This document shows positions 23,316 through 33,916 of a stretch of 64,000 nucleotides of DNA, in pieces. This DNA is from Cladorrhinum sp. PSN259 (Eukaryota; Ascomycota; Sordariomycetes; Sordariales; Podosporaceae): NCBI GenBank assembly GCA_033725935.1, contig MU867103.1:1-64000 (forward strand), given 5' to 3'. The notes beneath the pieces are model-generated. The model made no database searches, had not been told where the DNA came from, and saw only the letters and a program-made list of their open reading frames with translations. The position numbers and the translations under genes were made by a program. Position 1 is the stretch's first letter, and each line of letters begins with the position of its first letter.

Positions 23316-24173
23316 ATGTAAACAAGTGGAGGAAAGAAAGAAAAAGGGAGGGTTTCAAATTTGCCATCAGATATGAACGAACCGTGTAGATAAAAATACA
23401 AAAATAAACATTTTGAAAAAAAAAAAAGCAAAAAGCTCACCTGCTACCACCCCCTCGAAGTGGTGGCCACAGGCTACGAAAACCCAAGCTGCAGGGGTTT
23501 TTCCGGGCGGTTTATCGAAGAGATGCCCGTGCCGGGAGTCGAACCCCCGACCCGGACAACTACCTTCACACCTTAATACTATTAGGCTACAGGGCCTAAC
23601 CGTATTGGGGCTTCTGGTGATGGACTGCGTGCGGGATGTTGTATATAAAGGGCTGCCATTGGTCAATGCGCTAGAGGGAGAAGCCCGCATAAGGTAGAAC
23701 AGCAGATCGTCATAGGACTTTTTTACATGTCATGCAATATGCCCTGCAAAGCAACAGATGAATCGTCTGCATACCCATCAAACATGCCTCCCAAAAATAT
23801 ATGGATCAAGCTTCAATAAACTTTGAACATGCACAGAAATGACCCATTTTGACATCTTCATGATACATCCACCCCCGCCCTTGCATCCTTCAGCCAAGGT
23901 ACTTGCAATACCTAATTCCACCAAATCCAGCCAAAAGCAAAAGAAAGCCAAGCAACGGTTCAAGCAGGAAGATCGCAAAGTCTGATCCGTTCGTTATTAG
24001 GTTTAACATGGAATGAAAATCTTGACGAGGGGAGGGAAAAATCCATGTTGGAACTAGACTTCATGGGTAATTTTAATGGAATAGTTTCATGTCATACCTA
24101 TCTGGTATTGCAAGTTTTGGGAATATGATTAAATTCTGCTTCAGACTTTCTTCACAACCACAACCCTTTCTTC
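23316..24173. other. Convergent intergenic region with a tRNA-like sequence
   Basis: It separates the AA9 gene from the NLP gene, which converge here. Apart from the tRNA-like segment at 23524-23596 nothing is recognised. Confidence 0.5.
23524..23596 (-). ncRNA. tRNA-like / tRNA pseudogene with intact Pol III boxes
   Basis: A 73-nt segment with a good A box (TAGCCTAATAG) and a perfect B box (GGTTCGACTCC) at normal tRNA spacing. Read as a tRNA, the acceptor stem has two mismatches out of seven and the T stem two out of five. The anticodon arm does not pair and lacks the U33 position. An apparent G-rich insertion (TCGGGGG) sits before the T loop. I therefore take it as a decayed tRNA or a tRNA-derived element rather than a working tRNA, and give no anticodon. 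Confidence 0.5.
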
Positions 24174-25046
24174 TCATGGCGTCCCAGGCGACCCAACGTC
24201 CAAGTTGACGTCAAACTGGGTGATGGAAGCCGACTGGCTCTTCTGAATGTGGCTCGCAAAAGTCGAGTCCTTGAACCCGATGGTGGCGGCCCCAAAGTCG
24301 TACGCAAACAACTTGTCCCTGATGGCCGCGGAGGGGAACCCGTTATAAGACACCAGAGAGCCCCTGAACCACACGCCCTTGTGATTCTCGAGCTTGTCGT
24401 CGCCCGAATCCGCAAACCGGAAACAGTGGGTGCTCGCTCCGTCCTTGTGGTACACCATCTTGGGGTGCTCCCCGTCCCACCTCACATCCCTGGCAGCTTT
24501 GACCTCAAAGTTGCCGTGCTGGCTCGCTCCGACAAATTCGGCCTTGTTGGTGGTGCTGTTCACCCAGATGGCAATGTGCTCCCAGTCGTGCCTGTGCCCT
24601 CCGGTTGCAAAATAAGGGACCGCGACATCTTTTTCAAAGTAGTAGCCGTACATGTAGACGCACCAGCCGTTGTTACACCGCTGGCGCGAGTAGACGTTGT
24701 TGTTGTTCAGGTCCGACAGGTCTCTGCAGTCGCTGGAGAGACCGGTCCATGTATTGGGAAGGCCTTGGGCGATGTTGCCCTGGGCGTCAATCGCCGGGAC
24801 GTTGTAACACCCATCCGTGTCGAAATCGAGGGATGGCTGCCAGCGGAGATCATTTGCCGTGGCGCTTTGGGGCAACGCAGCTGGGGGATTTACTGCGCGC
24901 TGGACGGATTCCGTGGTGAAAGAGTATTCGGATGTGGCATTTGTGGTGAGGGGATGGTTGAAAGAGTATTCGGATGTGTGGTTTGTGGTGAAGGGTGCTG
25001 CGAGGGCAGTTCCTGCCAGTGACAACAAGATGGATGATCCCTTCAT
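24174..25046 (-). CDS. NLP / NPP1-family necrosis-inducing secreted protein
   Basis: Single-exon minus-strand frame, 290 aa from the ATG at 25046 (upstream in-frame starts are not ATG). Signal peptide at about residues 1-17. The family heptapeptide GHRHDWE is intact at 150-156, preceded by the Cys-containing N-terminal half (C80, C107) and followed by a standard beta-rich C-terminal half. NLPs of plant-associated microbes bind plant sphingolipids and disturb plasma membranes; some homologues are non-cytolytic, and which type this is cannot be told. Odd feature: residues about 21-47 hold two copies of a short unit (TSEYSF) between signal peptide and domain, likely a recent local duplication. 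A TATA-like TTATAA at 25151-25156 lies about 105 bp upstream. Confidence 0.93.
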   Translation of the reverse strand: MKGSSILLSLAGTALAAPFTTNHTSEYSFNHPLTTNATSEYSFTTESVQRAVNPPAALPQSATANDLRWQPSLDFDTDGCYNVPAIDAQGNIAQGLPNTWTGLSSDCRDLSDLNNNNVYSRQRCNNGWCVYMYGYYFEKDVAVPYFATGGHRHDWEHIAIWVNSTTNKAEFVGASQHGNFEVKAARDVRWDGEHPKMVYHKDGASTHCFRFADSGDDKLENHKGVWFRGSLVSYNGFPSAAIRDKLFAYDFGAATIGFKDSTFASHIQKSQSASITQFDVNLDVGSPGTP

Positions 25047-26264
25047 GATGGGCGACGACAAGATGGAGATAAACGAATGACTGTCTGGGGCGTCGTGGAG
25101 AGACCTGAGGAGAAAAACATGTTCACTTTGAGGGGAGACTCAACACCATCTTATAATAACGCCACAACCCCTCGAGAAAAAGGAGGAGATATCTGGCTAT
25201 CGGCGCTATTTGAAAGCGACTTGCCACATTTGACCACCTTTTAGTATACAATGTGCCATCCATCCAGCGGACGCAGGAAGCATGCCGAGAAGGGGCTGCC
25301 TTTGATTGGTTGAGGTTTGCGCGGGGAGGCCTTTTACAAGTTCACTGTTAAAATCCCCTTCATGCGGGTGCGGCTTGTGCCATGGTCGAATGCCATGCAG
25401 GCCCGGTGTATGGCTGAATTCGGAAGTTGGATATCAAACAGACGTCCATTGAGAGGTCACGACTGCATTGGGTTGCATTTTAGCTTGTTTTGCGAGGGAC
25501 CAATCGCGAGAGGAGGGCCGGAAATGTGGCCAAAAGTGCGATCTGGATGGTCCGAGCGGCGAACCTGCAAATATTTTTAGTCAGGGGTAAAAACTGTCAT
25601 GAGGGCCAGTCACTTGTTGTTTAGTTTTGCATGTGAGTCGGAACACAATGGTCGGGTTGGGATTGATGAGGAAGATTGGGCGTATGGTGGGAGAAAATGT
25701 CGGAAAATCGCCAAGATCAAGATTCAAGATCGGGATGTGGGGCACCACGGGGGTCGGTTCCAAGCAGCGCAAAGAACTTGTGCATGGTAGGTATTTGGTG
25801 CTTAGAATAATATCGTAAACCAATGCAAACAAATCCAAGTGAAATGAGATGGAAGAACTGTGTAAATTAGCGATGGCACATGTTTGTCCATATCGCTAGG
25901 CGTGCAGAGTGAGGATGACAAGTCAAAGTTTGAACGAAGCCACAAAACCCTCACACATGAACCATTCCCCTCCACCTGAGAGGTGCCAGCTGTCTCACAC
26001 TCCCTATCAGCTGGCCACCCGGCGGTTCGGCACCTGCCCCCACCATCGGTTAATTCCGGCAATCACCAACCCCACAAAGCCTGCTTCAGGCTTCCTCAAC
26101 CGCCAACCAACCAAGAACCTTGACGACTGCGCTGGCTGTCAACGTCAGCCAAACCTGCAACATCAGCGCCAAGCCTAGTTTTCGTTCAGCCCAACGGAAC
26201 AGAACAGTCAGCTCTCAACGTCCGACTACATCAAACACAACTCACCATACTACCAAAATGCACC
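25047..26264. other. Divergent intergenic region, NLP to mitochondrial-carrier gene
   Basis: Promoters of both flanking genes; several short frames overlap one another on both strands without domain support. No repeats recognised. Confidence 0.5.
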
Positions 26265-26284
26265 ATGACTCGCAACAAAGGTGA
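26258..26284 (+). promoter_or_regulatory. Short upstream frame overlapping the carrier start codon
   Basis: An ATG 7 bases before the carrier ATG opens an 8-codon frame in another phase that ends at TGA 26282-26284, inside the carrier coding region. Its context (AAAATGC) is no worse than that of the main start (ACCATGA). If transcribed, it could lower initiation at the main start. Inference only. Confidence 0.35.
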
Positions 26285-27737
26285 CACCAACGACAATCCA
26301 TACTCTCATCCAAGAAGATCAGCAATATTCCCCATATCGCCCGATGACAATCTAGGCGGCGGCGGCCTCCTCCCCGTCCTTCCAGATGGCACCTACCTGC
26401 CCGAAAAACCACCAGCCACCAATGCAGCGACGGGAGCTTCAGCAGCTGGTGTTCGCGCGCTAACATCCCAGGCGATCGCTTTCTACTTCCGCGCCCCGGT
26501 CAAGGCCTTCTTCCGGACGAGGGTGGATTACCTCGCCTATGCGCGCGCCTTGCAGGAGCAGCAGCGCGCTATCCATACGGCCTTGCTTCACCCGCACACA
26601 GCGATGAACGCAGCATCGGCAGGGGCAACCCAAGGAAGTCGTGTGGTCTGGTGGCACTGGCTCAAGGGGAGACTGCACGGGACTACACCGGGTGTCATCG
26701 CGGCTGCCGTGCGGCAGTATGGCTGGAGAGTCGTTCCCGACCAGGTGTTACCGCCTTTGATTGCCAATGTGGGAGTTGGCGCGGTGTTATACACGAGTTA
26801 CTTGCAGATACTGGCGAGATTGCACCCGGAGAGCGGACTGGCAAGTAAACGAGTGTATCCCCCACCGTCACCAATCGAGACGTTCACGGCTGGGTTTCTG
26901 GCGGGGTCGATACAAAGTGTTATTGCGGCGCCCTTGGATGCTGTACAGGCGAGGTATGATGTGGGCTCGACTGCTGGCGGGATGACGGCGAGTGGGAATA
27001 CGGGGAAGGGTAGTGTTGGGGAGAGACCGAGGAGTATGTGGTCGTTTAGCTCTCAGAAGCTGAAGGAGATTGGGCCGAAGGGCATCTTTGCCGGGTGGGG
27101 ATTGTCATTCTTGAAGGATAGCGTAGGCTGCGCGGTATTCTTCAGCTTGTTTGAGTATGTGAAAGCGCAGGGCTACTATAACTTTGTGGCGTGGTATTAT
27201 GGCTCGTTGAATGAGGATACCATCCTGTTGCTTTCTGAGAAGAGGCCGGCGGGGGCGGATGGGAAGAGGCAGGGAAGTAGCGAGGATGACGACTACAAGA
27301 TGCCGACGATTATTCGACCCCACTATGCGATCGAACCAGCGTTTTTGTTGTTGGCGGGAATGGGCGCTTCCGTTTCGCAACAGGTCTTTTTGCACCCGCT
27401 TTCGCACATTCAGGTGGAACACTGGGAGAGGTTGGAAGCATTGGATGCGAAGGCCCAGAGGCTGAAGGAGAAAGTCAAGAACCCAAAGTCGAGAACAATG
27501 ATGCAAGCGTATCGTGACGCGTATCGGGTGACATGGGCTGAGTGTGTCGCGGAAGCCCAGGCGGCGGGGCTCACTGTGCGTCAATGGCTGTATCGCGGAT
27601 TTTGGTGGAACACAATCCGCCAAGTACCCAGCACCAGCGCTGGACTGATCATCTTTGAGCTGGTCAGAAGAAAGTATGGGCTCGGCGGAGAGAAGGTCAG
27701 GATTAGCAGGGATGGATATGATATCTTGTTGAATTAG
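26265..27737 (+). CDS. Mitochondrial carrier (SLC25)-like protein
   Basis: Single-exon frame, 490 aa. Carrier features are partial. A helix ending in the motif-like PLDAVQARYDVG (about residue 225) follows ETFTAGFLAGSIQSVIAA, and IGPKGIFAGWGLSFLKDSVG with AVFFSLFEYVKAQ matches the matrix-loop and even-helix pattern. A C-terminal third shows AFLLLAGMGASVSQQVFLHP and WNTIRQVPSTSAGLIIFELV. The N-terminal 60 residues are Pro/Gly-rich and poorly ordered; long insertions make it larger than the usual 300 aa. Probably an inner-membrane or divergent organelle carrier; substrate unknown. Confidence 0.75.
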   Translation: MTRNKGDTNDNPYSHPRRSAIFPISPDDNLGGGGLLPVLPDGTYLPEKPPATNAATGASAAGVRALTSQAIAFYFRAPVKAFFRTRVDYLAYARALQEQQRAIHTALLHPHTAMNAASAGATQGSRVVWWHWLKGRLHGTTPGVIAAAVRQYGWRVVPDQVLPPLIANVGVGAVLYTSYLQILARLHPESGLASKRVYPPPSPIETFTAGFLAGSIQSVIAAPLDAVQARYDVGSTAGGMTASGNTGKGSVGERPRSMWSFSSQKLKEIGPKGIFAGWGLSFLKDSVGCAVFFSLFEYVKAQGYYNFVAWYYGSLNEDTILLLSEKRPAGADGKRQGSSEDDDYKMPTIIRPHYAIEPAFLLLAGMGASVSQQVFLHPLSHIQVEHWERLEALDAKAQRLKEKVKNPKSRTMMQAYRDAYRVTWAECVAEAQAAGLTVRQWLYRGFWWNTIRQVPSTSAGLIIFELVRRKYGLGGEKVRISRDGYDILLN

Positions 27738-29298
27738 ACGCATCGTTCAGTAGATAGAAATTGGGGTGGCGTTTTGTGGGTTTTAGACAAGCATACATGG
27801 CGGCGGGGTTCGATGTCATTGTCATTGGAGCATCTTATTCTCTTCTCCTTTTGTTACGCAAATATACATCATCTCTCATCTGGATTCATGTTGTTTTAAA
27901 TGCTTGAGAACAGTCATACGATGATTGCTTTCCTGGGTTGTCATCAAGCTACTTTCGTCACTTTAAGTGTGCTCTATCTCGCTGTCCATGATGAGATTGA
28001 GGATAAATAATCCCAGTTATTGCCAATACGCACAGTGATATGCACGATCCAAACGACACAAGATGGTAGACATTCCTCGATATCTAGCTTCACACATCTC
28101 TCTCATCTACCAGCAGGATGAATACTGCCTCCTTTATATCTTATTTGATCACATCGAAAACGTATATATTTCGTGTTCATCTTCTACCGCGGTCACGGTT
28201 GTATAGTCCCCGACAACTTGTTAGACCGTCACAATTCTCAACTCGATTCACTGCAGTCAGTTTCAATTGACATAATCGGATAACCTCAATCTCTGTGCAG
28301 CTTCCTAACTTGAAATTTTCTTCCATGTGGTTGGCCGTCGAGATCTGGTCGAAGAAAAGGACTCGACCAAGGTCAAATTAGAAAAGATCAGTGGGTATAA
28401 TAGGAACAATGGAGTCAATAGGGACTAGCTGAATAGAAACTATCCTATTGTCGATGAGAGGTGTTGTTCAATTTTTGCGGGTCCACGAATTAAAACTATA
28501 AGCTCAGCTTCAAGTCTCAATTCCTTTTCTCCTTCTTCTTTTTCACGACAGCTTCGTAACTCGGGACGACCGGAGGAAACGCGGTTGGTACTTGTTTTAT
28601 CTCCCGCCAAGAGACCCATTTCCAATAATATCAGACCCATCTCAATCTCGCGGCGAAGAGGGCACCACAACAACCCACACAGTCCCCTGCATATCACGGA
28701 GGCCGACCTTTTAACAACACATCTATCTGGTACCTCGACACTAGCATCTAAGCTACCAATCTCATCTGGTTTGCACTCCGACATCGGTCACAGTGCTTAT
28801 TTATCACCTTCACCGTTATCAAAGGTGGTCTCGACCAGCTCTTCGCTCGCATCGTTGAGGCAGAAATCGTCATTAGGTATGCCCTGTGACTCTCACTGTC
28901 TCTGCTACCGCTTCCAGTAATCCTTGCCGGACGCGAGCAATTTCCCTTATTTTTCGCCTCACGCCGCAGACCTATACTGACATCTGAGTAGCAGCGACGA
29001 CTGCTCGGAGCCAGCTTCAATTGCAACTCCGCCGAATACCTCTCCTAGCGCCATTACTGCCACGGTTGACGACGGCATCATGAGTGAGTTCAGCAGATCT
29101 GACCCTGACAGCTTCCTGAATTAGGCATCGACTTTCTCGTCGCCAGCTCCATTAGCATATAGTCCTTACAACTCAAATCTGACAACTCAAATCTTACAAC
29201 TCAAATCTTACAACGCCATCCTCTTGGATTGTCCGCAGTTCAGCCAAAGCCCGGGCCCGTCTCTCGGCGTAACGCCATCTTTGCGAGTACCCTTCGCC
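27738..29298. other. Intergenic region upstream of the kinase-like gene
   Basis: Contains a 14-bp tandem repeat (29167-29214). Open stretches around 28600-28870 and 28995-29124 read as Ser/Pro-rich peptide with possible GT/AG boundaries. They may be 5' exons of the kinase-like gene, but no in-frame ATG could be tied to them and the phases do not all close. Confidence 0.4.
29167..29214. repeat. 14-bp tandem repeat, about 3.4 copies
   Basis: TACAACTCAAATCT repeated three times (one unit begins G instead of T) followed by TACAAC. It lies just upstream of the kinase-like coding region, in an open frame that would extend the protein. Confidence 0.85.
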
Positions 29299-30538
29299 AT
29301 GGACCAGGATTTGGAACCCAGCATCGTCGGATCGCGTCTATTCGCTGTGGCCGACAGGCAGTTCTGGCTCGACGGACCAAATGGACGACACCTCTGTCTG
29401 GTGTTCCCAGTACTGGGTCCAAACCTAGCCAAGCTCTCCAAGGGCATTTACCCAAGGATAAAGCCAGGGTTTGCCAAGGAGGTATCTCTTCAGGCTGCCC
29501 AGGCTCTTGCACATCTCCATTCGAACGGACTTTGCCATGGGGGCAAGTTGGGTGGCCGGCTCGAGTTGGATAGTACGAGTGGATGGTAATTCAGTCTCGA
29601 CAGACTTTACTGTGCACAATATAGCACTGCACCTGATTGACGAGCTTGATTCTTACAATGAGAGTGATCTTATTGACCTTTTCGGGCATCCTCAAACAGC
29701 GCCTGTCCGAACCTACTCCGAGAAGCCCCAGGGACCACACGCACCCAAATACATTGTGGTCCCTTTGGATTTTTGCTCCCTAACCACTACCGTACTTGGC
29801 CGAGATATCTGTGTTATCGACTTTGATCAATCCTTCACCATTGAAGAGCCGCCATCAGACCAACTTGGCATCCCAGCGAAGTATCTGGCTCCCGAAGTAG
29901 CGGTTGGACGGTTCGCAAGCCCAGCCTCGGACATCTGGGCCTTGGGTTGTGCCATATTTCGAATCAGATCTGGAGACGACCTCTTCTTTGATTACGATAC
30001 CAATTGTCCAGAAGATGCACTCAGACAGATTGTCAAGGTTATGGGTGAATTACCCCAGGAGTGGAAGGAAAAAAAATTTGATGAGAACGGGTTTGCAGTT
30101 GCAAATGGGGAGCAAGGCAAGCCATTTTGGATCTTGAAAGAGACGCGACCATTAAAGGACCGGGTAGGGGGCATCATAGATGAGCCACCCAGTCTTTTCA
30201 TAAGCAGCCAAGGTGAGGCTGTTGAAGCTATAGATACCAGTATGGATGATGGGCCGGAAACTGTGATGTTCGACAAAGAGTTCAGGGTTCCCTATCCAGC
30301 TACGATGGAATCGATGGTGTGGAAGCCGACGACGGTTTGCGTTGAAGGGGGTTACTTCGCCGCGTATTCGGACGAGACAGATGAGATGATCAAGTCATTT
30401 CCCAGGATATCGGGATCTGAGGCGTTGTTGTTGGTCGACCTCCTATCCAAGACCTTCACATACGATCCGGCAAAGCGCATCCAAGCGGAGGAGTTGGTAA
30501 CACACGCTTGGTTTCATTCAGCTGTGGATTCTGAGTAG
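29299..30538 (+). CDS. SRPK-like protein kinase C-lobe, N-lobe missing (possible pseudokinase)
   Basis: Exons 29299-29542 and 29604-30538, 392 aa, joined by a GC-AG intron (GCAAGT..GACAG) that restores SNGLCHGDFTVHNIAL, the catalytic-loop region. Before it, FWLDGPNGRHLCLVFPVLGP is the hinge region typical of SRPK-like fungal kinases. The Gly-rich loop, VAIK lysine and helix C are absent from the frame. The catalytic loop has HGD in place of HRD and no following Lys. The metal-binding motif reads DFD (VIDFDQSF), while LAPEV (about 177) and DIWALGCAIF are normal. Either upstream exons are missed (the frame stays open to an AG at 29124) or the protein is a truncated pseudokinase. Confidence 0.7.
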
Positions 30539-30726
30539 GGGCTGGGTTATAGTTCGAGCAGCAGTCAAGAACAGAGTGGGTCATGTCGCCGTATATAGCG
30601 CTGAAGAACTCAGGACTGCTGTGGCAGGCCAATGAAGGAAACATACTAACAAGACATGAACATGAGAAGTGCTGCTATATGTGATTCCATATCCAAGATA
30701 CCCCTTCTGCCTACTAGGTTCTAAAT

Positions 30727-31191
30727 TTAGTACCCGCCGTAACAGTACCTTCCGCTAGAGCCTCCCGCCTCATCCGAACGGTCTCGAGAGTCTCTGGTGT
30801 ATTGTCGTGGATCATGCCCGTGTCTATCTCTATCACGCGATCGCCCATCATCTCGTTCGTAGAGTTGCTCTTCCCACCTCTGTCGCTCCTCCTGTCTGCG
30901 TCGCTCCTCTTCTTCCTCTCTCCGTCGCTCCTCCTGCCGCTGCGTTTGCTCCTGGACGTTAATTTCGCTTTGCGCCAAGGCCTTCGGTAGGGGACGGTGG
31001 AACCTAGTATTGCCGTCCTGAAAGACGTGGTGATACGGGAAATTGTCTAGTCTCCAATTAGACGGGTATTGTGTCCAGGTCCCGGAGCGAGGGTCCCAGA
31101 CGCGTACGTTGATGTGCACGGTCTGTTCCGTCTGTTGATTATGGCGAGTGCTGCGGAATTTGACGGTAATGTGCGGCTTCTCACGGCGCAT
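30727..31191 (-). CDS. Hypothetical 154-aa charged protein
   Basis: Single frame with ATG at 31191. The N-terminal 75 residues have an ordered look (ITVKFRSTRHN, HINVRVWDPRSGTWTQYP). They are followed by an Arg/Glu/Gln-rich segment (QRQEERRREEEEERRRQEER), likely a coiled coil or single helix, and an Arg/Asp/Ser-rich tail ending YCYGGY. No family recognised. Composition alone could mislead, but the frame is long for its position and has a proper start. Confidence 0.45.
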   Translation of the reverse strand: MRREKPHITVKFRSTRHNQQTEQTVHINVRVWDPRSGTWTQYPSNWRLDNFPYHHVFQDGNTRFHRPLPKALAQSEINVQEQTQRQEERRREEEEERRRQEERQRWEEQLYERDDGRSRDRDRHGHDPRQYTRDSRDRSDEAGGSSGRYCYGGY

Positions 31192-32564
31192 GCCACGACT
31201 GGTTGTTGGGTGGATGTTTGCCCTGAGCGAGGCGTTTAGCTTGGGGAGGCACTTAAGCTGACGTTAGGCAGATCAAGACCTGTGAGGGTGGCATGTACAT
31301 ATGTGATGATGGCGTGGTTGAAGCCTGCCCGCCGCAGCAGCCTCTTTGGTAAGGCCTACTTTGTAGTCTTTAAGGCCAGAAGCAGGGATCGAAGTGCCCC
31401 AGAAAAGCTTTATACCGCTTGCTTGCAGTTCGAGAACAGCCTTAGCCGATATAACGGGGTATTTACGAGCTTTAGGCATTTTGACCTAATTTTACTACGT
31501 TCCCTTGAGCAATTATCTTCAAATATATGTAAATGAGGTGCCATTAACTTACTATTCAGGAGGTATAGAATATAGCAGTCAGCGAGATTGGCTGGAGCAG
31601 CAGTGAGTTATTTAGGCTCTAAAAGTGTGATTAAGGGGGTTGAAGGCGGGTGGAAGTACAAAGAAGGAGTTTGGAGCTGCTGTTGAGACGACGAGGGTAG
31701 CCATAATCGATTAATAGACAATAAAAAAAACAATAAAAAAAAACAAAGAACAAAATAAAACACGTCCTTTTCCTTGTCCACGAATACTTTACCAAAGTTC
31801 TTTCATAGCTTCACAAGAAAATATCTGATACAATAACTGCAAAAATCACCTCCCACTAACCGATATTGATCCCTTTTGAACAATGTATTAAAAGGCGCAA
31901 CTAAAGTGATGGTAGTCTGCGCTAACCAGTAGTAAAGTAAAGTGCAGGATTCGATAAGGGGAGGAAGTTCGGTTGTAGGAACCGCAGCCAAGAAGTAGTG
32001 GCTGTACTATAAGGATTACATGGTCGCAGGAACGATATGACCCGTGAAGCCACAATCACATAACCACCTTAGTTGGCACAGGGCCCCTTACCCGCAAAGT
32101 TGTTGTCGAGCGTAGCGAGGCCGTGAGTTTGGGGGCTTGCCCCCTATAGAGTTTTGCTTCATGCCTCTCCGCGTGTGCAGCAAAGAATGTCCGCGGAGAA
32201 GGTATTTTAGGGAGAGACACTTTGTTGGGGTTCTCCGAGACATGGAGTGAACGGCGACTTCCTTCGCACGGGGTTCGAGGTTTGCATATAACCCGCCCCC
32301 TTTTCCAACCTCTCGGCCCGTCCAACCTCTCAGAAGTTCAACTGTCGAAAGGAGCTGGGGTCACGCTGCGTCTCCCAAAGCATCTTCTCAAGTCTTGGCT
32401 GGTTTTCCCAAGAACGGGGACCACACGGGACTACTGGCAGACACCAAAATCCTATCTGACCCAGCCAATGCTGATATGCAACTAAATAAACTCAAAGAAG
32501 AGCTCCTGTTCGTCCTGTAAGCCTGACCGTTCTTTGAGGAAAAAGGCTATGAAAAGCCACAAAC

Positions 32565-32760
32565 CTCCGCGGCTGGCTTGTCCCCGCCGGAGTAGAAGTC
32601 GGCTGCAGTCCCTACGTCCTGTCCCTCAACAGAGAGCTATACGGGGAAGACGTCTACGAGTTTCGCCCGGAGCGATACTCGGATGCCAGACCGGAGTGGG
32701 TGGCCAGGGCAGCGCGGTACAACTTTACCTTTGGGTCCCCTTTTCCTTGCATAGGCGCCC
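32565..32760 (+). pseudogene. Cytochrome P450 relic, copy 2
   Basis: In one frame this reads WLVPAGVEVGCSPYVLSLNR, then ELYGEDVYEFRPERY, PEWVARAARYNFTFG and SPFPCIG. This is the PERF/ERW-to-heme segment of a P450, with the heme loop shortened (FGSPFPCIG instead of FGxGxRxCIG). A stop follows within about 20 codons. No upstream P450 sequence (I helix, ExxR) is visible. It matches the relic at 19520-19669 over about 150 aligned bases and retains the ~28 bases lost there. Confidence 0.78.
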
Positions 32761-33777
32761 GTTCATTCACTGGCAGCCTCCCTATATTAATCCGCACATA
32801 GGGCGCTGTGTCTGATAGAACGTTATTCAAGGCCTTGGGAAATATGCACGGTAAGGCATCTGGTTCGCGGGGGACTGGAGTGAGTGCATCACAGGGGGGT
32901 ATTTTTGTTCTCACGCCAACAGGGTAGGGTGTCCACAATTCTCCCTGGAAACGTTTTCTAAAAACATTTGAGCATCCCCCCTGGGTGTTTCTTTCGTCAA
33001 TACGAAGAAGTTATTTCAAATTCCGGGATTCCGGAAACAAAAGCACACGTCACATGTCTCCTTAATCATGTCCTCACGCAAGGTAGAAAAAGATAATCCC
33101 ACCAATTCGATGTCGTCCCGATGCCAAGACGTCGCACCAACGGGTTGCCGTGGATCTCCGTTGCTAACCAAGTTGGACCCTGGCTGCCGAGCCATCACCA
33201 TGTCACCGATCAGCTAGTGAGGTAGGGGTTGGAAGCAAATTTCCATGGTATCGGTGTTCTTCAGGGGGGCGCCAGGTTACACGTACGTAGTGTACATACG
33301 TACAATCGGGAGTTGTATAGGAAAAAGAAAGTCCAGTGTCACCATGCCATTGAGGATGACCACTCCGATACCTGCCTTCAACTACAACTTCAGCTGGTGG
33401 TGTCTCGGGTCCTGACTTTATTCGTGCATTTGATGCCTGAAAAAAATGTCTAACTCTTTCCATGACCTCGGGAGAGACGGAAAATTTGTTCAACAATCTG
33501 GGGGGTACGTCTGAGTCGGTCAGGGGGGGCACTTGCGACTATCCTTTCCGTTCACAAGCTCTGCAAGCAAGGAAAAAAATTGAGACGAATTGAAGAATCT
33601 CCGTGAACAACTCACTAGAAGGTAACTAGGCCATCCCGGCAAGGTGGGGACCCCGACGTTGAAACCGGCGATATGCCAGATCGGGGGGAGCTAAACCGGA
33701 GTTTGTTTAGGGGGGATGAGCAGTGGAAGAATCATGGAAACATCCGTCCGTCTGTCTGAGGGCTAGGTGAAGATGAA

Positions 33778-33786
33778 GTATAAAGG
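33778..33786 (+). promoter_or_regulatory. TATA-like box of the pectate lyase gene
   Basis: GTATAAAGG about 135 bp upstream of the start codon, followed by a CAA-rich 5' leader typical of fungal secreted-enzyme genes. Confidence 0.5.
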
Positions 33787-33916
33787 AGGTGGACGATACC
33801 AACATTGAACAAGATCAGCAGCAGCAGCAACAGACTCATCATCTTTTGACAAAGCAACAAGCAACAAGCAACAGACAACAGACAACGACAACAACAACAA
33901 CCCCAAAACCGTAAAA

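Larger units (their letters stand above)
31192..33916. other. Gene-poor region with P450 relic
   Basis: Contains the second P450 relic (32565-32760), an A-rich low-complexity tract near 31720-31760 and a 68-codon minus-strand frame at 31273-31479 (ATG start, MPKARKYPVISAKAVLEL..) that I cannot assign and that may be a fragment. The pectate lyase promoter occupies the right end. Confidence 0.5.

Noticed and set aside
24249..25022. 257-codon plus-strand frame opposite the NLP gene
   Set aside because: Antisense shadow; the minus-strand frame has signal peptide and the GHRHDWE motif.
28585..28920. Ser/Pro-rich open stretch upstream of the kinase-like gene
   Set aside because: Might be an upstream exon, but it has no ATG and the downstream phases do not close.
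31273..31479. Minus-strand 68-codon frame starting MPKARKYPVIS
   Set aside because: Has an ATG and looks ordered, but I could not link it by a consistent intron to the frame at 30727-31191 or assign a family.
33203..33532. 109-codon minus-strand frame
   Set aside because: Its first codon is GTG, not ATG; no domain, and it lies in relic-bearing gene-poor DNA.
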